A stretch of DNA of 64,000 nucleotides from Xenoacremonium recifei (taxonomy: Eukaryota; Ascomycota; Sordariomycetes; Hypocreales; Nectriaceae), in the NCBI GenBank assembly GCA_012184525.1, contig WOFQ01000011.1, forward strand, positions 248,001 to 312,000, in the 5' to 3' direction. Position 1 is the stretch's first letter. Every line of letters begins with the position of its first letter. Positions 55,619-64,000 of this stretch are shown in pieces. Position numbers and translations under genes: made by a program. The notes under the pieces are model-generated. The model was not told the origin of the DNA. It was given only the letters and a program-made list of their open reading frames with translations, and ran no database searches.

Positions 55619-56150
55619 GGTGAATGCAAATTAGGATGCTTTGAAGAGGGCTAATAAGCAGAGTCTTTGGTAGTGGTGTAATAACAGCAAGACCCTCAGC
55701 AAAGAGGAGCCCTTCTTAACTACCTGACTGAGCCGAATGATCCTATTCAAAGGCACTACGATGGGTCCGAACAGGTCATGCTGCAGCAGATTCATGATCG
55801 AATTGCCCTATTAAGTGCGGCTGCATATTATGATTCATTCCGTCGTCAATCATTACCTTCTGACTGTATGTTCGCAGCCCCGGATTTACCCAAATAGGCA
55901 ACTGGTGACGCCCCAGTTCTCATCATCCATGGTAAATGGAGAACCCAAACCAGAAACCCCGAGACCTGTTAAGACTGTAGGATGAGGTATAATGACATGT
56001 CGTGAATATCATGTGAAAGAGCGCTTTGAGCATCGTCGTGCAGAAAGTCGAGACTTAAAAGATCCACGAACTTCACTAGGCTTGTCGCATCATCATCCGC
56101 CTTTGCTCGCTGCTTCTAGTTCTACTCTCTTGATAAATTTATAAACGACC
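55619..56150. promoter_or_regulatory. Bidirectional promoter of HIBADH and AKR
   Basis: 532 bp between divergent ATGs. It contains the cluster decamer CCGGATTTAC almost exactly at its centre (55880-55889). Confidence 0.55.
55880..55889 (+). promoter_or_regulatory. Cluster decamer CCGGATTTAC, copy 3
   Basis: Lies 261 bp from each of the two flanking start codons (HIBADH and AKR). Flanks differ from copies 1 and 2, so only the decamer itself is shared. Confidence 0.5.
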
Positions 56151-57189
56151 ATGACGGTCCCATCCACCAGCCTCGCCCACTACAAGGGCAAGACTCACAA
56201 GCTCAACACTGGTCAAAGCATCCCTGCCATTGGACTAGGGACGTTCCAGGATCCCGATGAGCAGGAGATGTCCGTCTACACGGCGCTCAAGTGCGGATAC
56301 CGACATATAGACACTGCTCACAAGTGAGTTTTATCCCAGAACTCATTTGACAAGCAGAAACTGACGATCCAGTTATGGCACCGAGAAGCAAGTTGGCGCC
56401 GGCATCAAGCGCAGCGGCGTCCCCCGCAACGAGATCTTCTTAACCACTAAGTTGTGGTGCAATGCTCACCACCCGGATGATGTAGAGCCAGCCCTGGACG
56501 AGTCGTTACGGGATCTTGACACAGACTATGTTGATCTGTATCTCATGCACTACCCATGCTCATTTAAACGCGGGCCTGACTTCCTCCCATTTGGGCCGGA
56601 CGGTAAGATGATTACGGACCCGACGCCGTTCATGGATACGTGGAGAGCCATGGAAAAGTTGCTGGCAACAGGCAAGACAAAGGCCATCGGGGTCTCAAAC
56701 TTCAGCAAGATTGAGCTACAGAAGATTCTCGCTGAGGGTAGTGTCGTCCCCGCCGTGCACCAGACTGAACTCCATCCCTACCTCCAACAAAAGGCCTTCG
56801 TCGACTGGCACGCCGAGCAGGGAATCACCATCATCCAGTTCAGCCCCTGCGGCAACCTCAACCCGTTCTACCGCGCCGTGTCATGGGCCAAGGAGGAGGC
56901 ACAGATGATGCGGCTCGTCGACCACCCGATTCTGGCCAAGGTGGCCAAGAAGCACGGCAAGACACCCATACAGACGGCACTGGCCTGGGGTATTGCAAAC
57001 GGCCGCTGTGTCATCCCTAAGAGTACTATCGAGTGGCAGATCTTGGAGAACATTGACGCTGAGAATATCCCGTTGGATGAAGAGGATATGCAAGCTATTG
57101 CTGAGATGGATCAGAAGGCGCGGTTCAACGACCCGAGCGCGGACTTTGGGTATAAGTTGTATGTTGGGCTGGACGGGGCTGCGCCTTGA
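56151..57189 (+). CDS. Aldo-keto reductase
   Basis: Two exons, 56151-56323 and 56373-57189, with a 49-nt intron (GTGAGT...CTGAC...CCAG), giving 329 aa. The AKR catalytic tetrad is complete: Asp54, Tyr59, Lys84 and His117 (DTAHNYG, TTKLW, LYLMHYP). GVSNFS and a C-terminal CVIPKST segment (NADPH phosphate binding) are present. Typical substrates of related fungal enzymes are aldoses, uronic acids, glyceraldehyde or ketoses, reduced with NADPH. In this cluster it may reduce or oxidise the imported substrate. Gene order and the shared decamer support co-regulation with the HIBADH gene. Confidence 0.9.
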
Positions 57190-57751
57190 GAACAACAAGG
57201 GGCGCAAGTAGCATCAAGCATCGAGGGAATATCTATCAAGATGTTTGGTTCTCAAAAGTAGAGTAGTACGAGTCCAACTACAAGCCTGCGTCAACAGCAT
57301 TTGCAAGGTCGAAGTAGTCTCAGTCCCCTAAATGAATCTACACCAAGCCCTCTTTATACGTTTAGATGACAAATCGAGCACTGCTGTCTACGGACTGAAA
57401 ATCTTCTCGTTGTCCGAGCCGTCTGACGTTATGTCCAACCTACTCTTAACAGGTCAAAGCGACCAGCAAGGCGCTGAAGGACTCGGATGTCCGTACAGAA
57501 CGCAGATTGTATCACGCCAGGAAAAATACTATAGTGAGGGAAAGTACCATAATCATAATTCGCAATTTTAGTTCGTAATCCTAATTCGAAATAGGAGAAT
57601 TCATAGGACGTCTCCTCCTCACGCCATACCCAAGGCTTTCTCCTGGCAACCAGTCGTAGGAGAAGCAGCAGAATATCCATAACCATAAGCATGTCCAACC
57701 TCCCCTTTAGCCATGAAACCATGAAATCCCATCCCGTTTCCCCAAGAGCAC
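57190..57751. other. Convergent intergenic region, right edge of the cluster
   Basis: AT-rich sequence between the AKR 3' end and the pyruvate carboxylase 3' end. No gene is seen. It marks the return to conserved genes. Confidence 0.5.
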
Positions 57752-60700
57752 TTAAGCCTTCTCGATGCGGCAGATCAAGTCGGAGCCGTCGACGGAGTCG
57801 CCCTCGCGGACCTGGAGGGTGGCAACCTTGCCACTGTGGGGGGCGGAAATGACCATTTCCTGACAGATAGTTAGCAACAGCGAACAAAATAATTAGCGTG
57901 AGAGTGAAGGCTTACCATCTTCATGGCGGAAAGAACCGCAAGAGGATCACCCTTCTTGACATCCGAGCCCTCGTGGACGCGGAGCTCGACCAGGACACCA
58001 GACATCGGGGCACCCACTTGGCTAGAGTCGCCAGCGTCAGCCTTGGGTCGGCTGATGTTCTCAACAGCGGCATGCTTGTCGACGACAGTGACCTGTCGGA
58101 CCTCGCCGTTCATCTCGAAGAAGACCTCTCGCTGGCCGGTGTTCTCACTAAGGGGACCGACAGCAAGGAGCTTCAGGATGAGAACCTTGCCCTTCTCGAG
58201 CTCGACGTGGAACTCCTCGCCAATCTCAGGGCGGGACAGGAAGTAACGGGTAGGCAGGACGGAGAGATCGCCGTACTGCGCCTGGAACTTCTTGTAGTCC
58301 TCGAAGACCTTGGGGTACATGACGTACGATGCAATATCGCACTCAGTGACGGGAGCACCAAACTTCTTGGCCAGCTCGCGCTTGGTCTTGACGAAGTCGA
58401 CGGGGTCGAGGAACAGACCAGGTCGCTTGTCGAGCTTGCGTCGGCCGCGGAGAGCATCAGATCGGAGAGGCTCAGGGAAACCGCCGAAGGGCTGGCCCAT
58501 CATACCCTCGAGGAACTCCAGAACGGAGCCGGGGAAGTCCAGCTCGGAAGCGCGAGCCTTCACATCCTCGGGAGAGAGACCGTTGGATACCATGAACTGA
58601 GCAAGGTCACCGACGACCTTGGAAGTAGGAGTGACCTTGACGATGTCGCCGAGGAGGTCGTTGGCGTGCTCATACGCCTTCTTGGTCTCGGCCCACTGAG
58701 ATCCAAGACCCAGTTGCGAGGCCTGGAACATCATGTTGGTAAGCTGACCACCGGGGATCTCGTGCTCGTACACCTCGGGGTCAGGGCCAGCAAGGTGAGC
58801 TTCGAAAGGCGAGTAGAGCAGACGGAGCTGCGACCAGTAGCTGTCGAGAGCTCGGACCTGCTTGGCGTCCAGGCCAGGGTCGAGATCGCTGCCCTCGAGG
58901 GAGGCAAGAATGGCGTTGATGCTGGGCTGCGAGGTCATGCCCGACAGGCTGTCAGTGGCGGCGTCGACAGCATCGGCGCCGGCCTTGGCGCAAGCGACCA
59001 TGGAGGCCACACCAGTACCGGCCGAGTCGTGGGTGTGGACGTGGATGGGGAGATCGGGGTACTTCTCACGGATGGAACCGATGAGGAGAGTAGCGGCATG
59101 GGGCTTGAGGACACCAGCCATATCCTTGATGCCGAGGACGTGGATGTCGAGCTTGACAAGCTTCTCGACGAGGTCGAGGTAGTACTGGAGGTTGTACTTC
59201 TTGGTGGGGTTCAACATGTCACCACTGTAGCAGACAGTAGCCTCGACAACACCACCGGCCTTGTGGACAGCCTTGATGCCGACCTCAAGCTGGTCAACGT
59301 CGTTGAGAGCATCGAAGACTCGGAAAATGTCGACTCCGTTCTTCTTGGCCTGGTCGACAAAGTGGTCGATAGCGTTGTCAGGCAGCGAGGCGTAGGCAAC
59401 ACCGTTGGCACCTCGGAGCAACATCTGGAAGGGGATGTTGGGCACCAGCTTTCGCATCTTTCGGAGGCGGTCCCAGGGGTCCTCGTAGAGGAACCGCATG
59501 GCGACGTCGAAGGTCGCGCCACCCCAGCACTCAAGCGAGTAGAGGTTCTGGAGAGCGTGGCTAGTCTCCTTGGCAATTCCGAGGAGGTCGACGGTTCGGA
59601 CACGAGTGGCCAGAAGAGACTGGTGGGCGTCTCGCCAGGTGGTATCCATGAGCAGGCAGCCCTTGTATTCACGGACAGCCTTGGCGAAGGCCTTGGGGCC
59701 CTGCTCGAGAATAATGTTTCGCCATCCCTTCTGGCAAGGCGAGCTGACATCCAGCTTGGTACCGTTGGGGCCGGGGATCTCGGGGACGATGATCTCGCCC
59801 TTGAACTTGGGCTCACCGATCTGGCCCTTGATGCTGCTGCCGTTGACGGCGACATCACCAAGGTAGGCGAGCAGCTTCTGGGCTCGGTTCTGACTCCCAA
59901 TAAGGTCGAACAGTTGAGGGGTATCGTCGATGAAAGTGGTCCAGCAGTTGCCGTCAATGAAGGTAGGATGGGTCAGAAGAGAAGCCAAGAAGGGGATATT
60001 GGTCTTGACGCCGCGAACTCGGAACTCGATCAGAGCTCGGAGGACCTTTCGGCGAGCAATTTCATACGTGGAACCGTGACAAGTACACTTGACAAGCATA
60101 CTGTCATAATAAGGAGTAATGACGGCACCAGCGAATCCGTTACCACCATCCAGACGGACTCCGTTACCACCAGACGAGCGGTAGACCTCGATCTTGCCCG
60201 TGTCGGGCTGGAAGCCCTTGGCGGGATCCTCAGTGGTGATTCGGCACTGGATAGCGAAACCTCGGGTGGAGATGCGGTCCTGGGTCAGGCCAAGCTGCTG
60301 GAGAGTAGCACCAGCAGCAATCTGGATCTGGGCGGCGACAATATCGATGCCAGTGATTTCCTCGGTGATGGTGTGCTCGACCTGGATACGTGGGTTGATC
60401 TCGATGAAGTAGTAGCGGTTCTGCTGGTCAACCAGGAACTCCGCAGTGCCAGCATTGCGGTAGTTGGCGGTCTTGGCCAGTCGGACGGCGTCAGCGAGGA
60501 TGTTGTCTCTGACCTCGGCGGGGAGATCCTTGGCAGGGGCAATCTCAACGACCTTCTGGTGTCGTCGCTGGACGGAGCAGTCACGCTCGTACAGGTGGAC
60601 GATGTTGCCGTAGTTGTCACCAAGGAGCTGGACCTCAATGTGCTTGGGCTTGTCGAGGAATCGCTCAACGAAGACGGTACCGTTGCCAAAGGCAGTCTTG

Positions 60701-62119
60701 GCCTCGGAGGTGGCACGCTCAAAGGACTCCTGGAGGCTCTCCTGGTCTCGGACGACTCGCATACCTCGGCCACCACCACCGAAGGCGGCCTTGATGATGA
60801 TGGGGAAGCCATACTCGTCGGTAAAAGCCTTGACCTCTTCATACCTCTCAACGGCACCCTTAGTACCGGGGACAACAGGGACGTTGGCAGCGAGGGCGAG
60901 CTTTCGGGCAGAAACCTTGTCACCAAGGGCATCGATGGTATCAGGCGAAGGTCCGACGAACTGCAAGCATGGTCAGTGCATGATCGCATCGGCTGCTGCA
61001 GCACCATTGCCGAGCGATGCATTTCGGTGCACTGCAGGGCAAGGGTGCTTGTGCAGCCTCAGGGGACAGGGGTCGACCCCGAGGCAAAACTCACAATGAG
61101 ACCGGCCTTCTCAACGGCACGAGCGAAACCGGCGTTTTCGGAGAGGAAACCATAACCTGGATGGATCGAGTCAGAATAATTGATCTCATGATGCGCCCAA
61201 AGCGCCTTTTAGGAAGAATTTACCAGGATGGATCATCTGAACACCATGCTCGACAGCGATTTTAACGATCTCGTCACCAGCCAGATACGCGCCGACAGGG
61301 GTGTATTGACCACGCTTGCCAATGACGTAGGCCTCGTCGGCCTCTGTAAGAACGGGTCAGCATGTTTTTGGCTACAGAACGCAAAGCCACCGCATCACAG
61401 CAGAGTGGCGGAGGGGTTCAGGGAAGCAGTCATACTCTGTCGGTGCATGCTCAATCGGTCCTCATAACTGCAGGGACGCCATTAGCATGCCGAGTTATCT
61501 CCCGTGGGCCGGCGCCCATCAGATGGTTCGTTAATTACCTGAAGACGGCGACGGTGTGCAGCGAAAGCTCGTGAGCCTAGTGGGACACATGTTAGCGACC
61601 CGCGATGTCGGCCTGGGAGCAGGGCCTATCCGCCCGCAGCAATTACTCACAGTTCTGAAGATCTATTCGAGGGCAGAGGGTCAGCTTGGCCGTGTCTCTA
61701 GAAGGGCGGTCGGTCGGAGGGAACGGGCTGGGGTCTCATACACGAATGGCTGTTTTCATTCACATGTTAGCAAATTGAAATATTGGTATCTGTCTCACGG
61801 GTCCAGACCCAGCGAGGGAGTGCGCTGGAGCTGGCCGAGGCGGGTGGGAGGAGAACTTACGGATTTCACCACGGTTGGCGACTGTAGGCGACGGAAGAGA
61901 TCGAGTCAGCGCATTACTTCACAAATTTGGGCCAGCACTGGAGCTTGCCGGCGAGCTCAATTGAGACTGCGACTCACCAAGAATCTTCTTGACGTGCATG
62001 ATGGAGGAGTTGGCACGGATGTGGTGCACCGTGTTGGCCTCCTTGACTTCCTCAACGTCCTCGTCCTCGAAGACATCGTTGAAGGTGAGGGGCTGCTGAG
62101 GGGGGGCGTCGGCGGCCAT
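57752..62119 (-). CDS. pyc: Pyruvate carboxylase
   Basis: Ten exons on the minus strand: 62119-61978, 61881-61861, 61749-61742, 61662-61651, 61576-61539, 61466-61435, 61343-61224, 61156-61095, 60960-57916 and 57859-57752. These give 1195 aa, the family length. The enzyme carboxylates pyruvate to oxaloacetate using ATP and bicarbonate, feeding the TCA cycle and gluconeogenesis. The biotin carboxylase domain (VANRGEIPIRIFRT, HPGYGFLSEN, ATP-grasp GGGGRGMRVV) is followed by the carboxyltransferase domain (DTTWRDAHQSLLATRVRT) and the biotinyl domain, with the modified Lys1159 in AMKM just before the last intron. No mitochondrial presequence is seen, which fits a cytosolic enzyme. The 5' part is extremely fragmented, with exons of 21, 8, 12, 38 and 32 nt. 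Confidence 0.96.
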
Positions 62120-64000
62120 TGTTGCGGTAAACGGCTAAAATGAGAAGCGCTGAGAAGAAAAAGACTGCAAGATGGCGCGCGTCGAGAGCGCCGAGGGATG
62201 GTAAAAGAAGAGGTTGAGAGGATGAAGCTCTGGAGGGGGAGCTTTCAACAGCAGTAGCAGCAAGAGCAGCTACGTAAGATGGGCAGGAGCTGGGGATGGC
62301 GGGGTCCTTCCAGCTGCTGTATTTTTTGTCGGTGGTGGGGTAAGGAGCACGCTTGTCGGTATGAAGATACCACGACAGCTCTTCCGGCGCAGCGGCGATA
62401 GCACCCAGCAGTGAGATTCAAGGGCGGCAGGGCGAGGCTCGATGGAAGGGGTTTGGGGCGGGATGGAGAGAGGAGAGAGAGCAAGAGGGGGGAAGGGAAT
62501 GCGGATCGAGGGGATTTTGTATCGCGAGCCACGGACTGGCGAGCTCCGGACGAGAGACAATGAGCGAGCGAGCGAACGAGCGCAACTCATCAGTCATCAG
62601 CATCACTTGTTGCTTTGGCTTTGCAGCAGCAGTGAAGAGGGATGGAGTGCACGATACACGCCCCCCCTTGCCCTGGACCTGGACTGGCGGCTTGGGCTGG
62701 GCTGGATCTAAACCTTCGCCCGTCCATCATTGCTCACACGCCCTCCCGGGCTAATAGTCGCGGCTCCTCCCCACGAGAGTCAGTAAAAGAGCACAAGCAG
62801 CAGGAGCAGCCTTGGGACTCCCCAGGAGCGGATTTGTTTCCATTGACAAACGGCGGCGGCGGCGGCGGCACCAGATGGACTTCGACCTCCGGCCAGCCAA
62901 GGGCGGTTGCCGACAGGGCTTGAGATGGGCGATGCAAGACAGCAGCGGAGTAGCAATACCTGCTCCTCCCTTTGTTTATTCACATTCTGACATGTAGTCT
63001 CTACCTCTGGCTGCATATTCTTGCACAAACCTAGCACATGGGATGCCTATGCCGAGACGGCACGGGGACGGGAGACTTGGTGTTGTTGGGCAGACCACAC
63101 CACCAATACCAGCGCCGCCACCATCACCGCCGGCCAAAGCAAATCCCACCTCCACACTGAGATCTTCTCAGCAGCTCCCGCGCAGCTGCTCTCGCTCCTG
63201 CTCATCCGTCTCACCCACACAGATGCCATCAGCCAGGGACCACAGGCAGGCGACCGGGCCGGCCGTGCATCACAGCGCATCGCATCGCAGCGTGCCGCAG
63301 CAGCAAAAAGAAAGGAAACTGGGCTGGATGCACCCTGGTAGTAGCCTGGCGGCGGCTTGCTCGCGCCTCGCCCGGGATCGACAAAATAATCGTCGTGAAG
63401 GCGACATGGAGGGCTAGTCCTGTCGCAGCATTATTGCTCACTCACTTACTTACTCACACGGCGGCTTCGGCCTCACCTTGATGCTCGCCCTGGAGCTAGA
63501 GCTAGCCAAGGCTCATCGTCTTTAGTCGCTCGTCGCTCGGGTTGGTAGACGACGAACGGGATTCCCTTTGACGCAACCCATGAGACACTACATTCTGTCT
63601 TGACAACTGCCATTGGCCAATCAGCGGCCGCCGATAGTGGGGGAAGCTCTTGCCCAGCTCGGCCTATGCACTTGCCTTGCACTCTTTCCCACCTCTGGCA
63701 GGTAAGGCCGCACTCAGATTCAACCGCCTTTCCATCATATGACCAATACCAATTTTCCCTCCATGCACTTTTTATCAGGAAATTGTCTCATTCCCACGAT
63801 CATCGCCCGCCCAACCGTCTGCTGACCGACCGGTGTGCCTTCGATCTCAACAATCCACGTAGCCCGTCCCCGTCCCGTCTCCCCCCCACCAAGACCTGCC
63901 TGCGACTCATCCAGACGAGCCGTCTCCCAAGTCCCATGGACAAAGGGAAGGCCAGTCAAGGGTCCACGTTGCTCAACCGCCCTGGGCCATTCCTCAATGC
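62120..64000. other. Upstream region of pyc, window end
   Basis: Promoter and leader of pyruvate carboxylase, CT-rich on the coding strand near the start. It contains a (GGC)n run at about 62850-62868. No supported gene is seen up to the end of the window. Confidence 0.45.

Noticed and set aside
57898..61155. Open frame of 1085 codons on the plus strand
   Set aside because: It is exactly antisense to pyruvate carboxylase and arises from its codon usage. The translation is Leu/Val/Asp-rich with no domain.
62850..62868. GGC trinucleotide run as a coding repeat
   Set aside because: Lies in the pyc upstream region with no supported gene. It is ordinary simple sequence.

Overview
This window is nuclear DNA of a filamentous ascomycete (Pezizomycotina). 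The evidence is short GT-AG introns of about 50-155 nt with CTAAC/CTGAC branch sites, Zn2Cys6 regulators, a PRO1/NosA-type developmental regulator, a fibroin-3-related protein, an RCR-family protein and a fungal NLR with a nucleoside-phosphorylase-like N-terminus. The PRO1 sequence and gene style suggest Sordariomycetes, possibly Hypocreales. I cannot name the genus. I find 19 protein genes and no convincing tRNA, rRNA or CRISPR array. Exon borders were worked out by hand from splice signals and reading-frame continuity.

Left part (1-38 kb), mostly conserved genes: a GIY-YIG/T5orf172 protein; an F-box protein ending in a CaaX box; a secreted-signal, single-pass Cys-rich membrane protein; the sexual-development regulator pro1 with very long non-coding flanks (about 4 kb downstream, 8.8 kb upstream); a SAM-PH polarity-type protein; a mitochondrial small-subunit ribosomal protein with a superoxide-dismutase fold, divergent from a STIMATE/TMEM110-like membrane protein; a fibroin-3-related Cys-rich membrane protein; an RCR-family protein; and a small conserved-looking coiled-coil protein.

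Accessory island (about 38.2-57.2 kb): a gene-free 3 kb stretch, an NLR (PNP-NB-ARC-TPR) with near-identical TPR repeats, a Cys-rich orphan, and then a six-gene catabolic cluster. The cluster holds a class II ketose-bisphosphate aldolase divergent from a sorbose-reductase-like SDR, a sugar/polyol MFS transporter, a Zn2Cys6 regulator, and a threonate-dehydrogenase-like HIBADH protein divergent from an aldo-keto reductase. The same decamer, CCGGATTTAC, lies about 200-290 bp upstream of five of these genes, in all three cluster promoter regions. This suggests a co-regulated and possibly undescribed carbon-source pathway. The SDR carries an apparent one-base frameshift near its 3' end.

Right end (57.7-62.1 kb): pyruvate carboxylase, whose 5' part is split into very small exons, including consecutive 21-, 8- and 12-nt microexons. 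The last 1.9 kb shows no gene.
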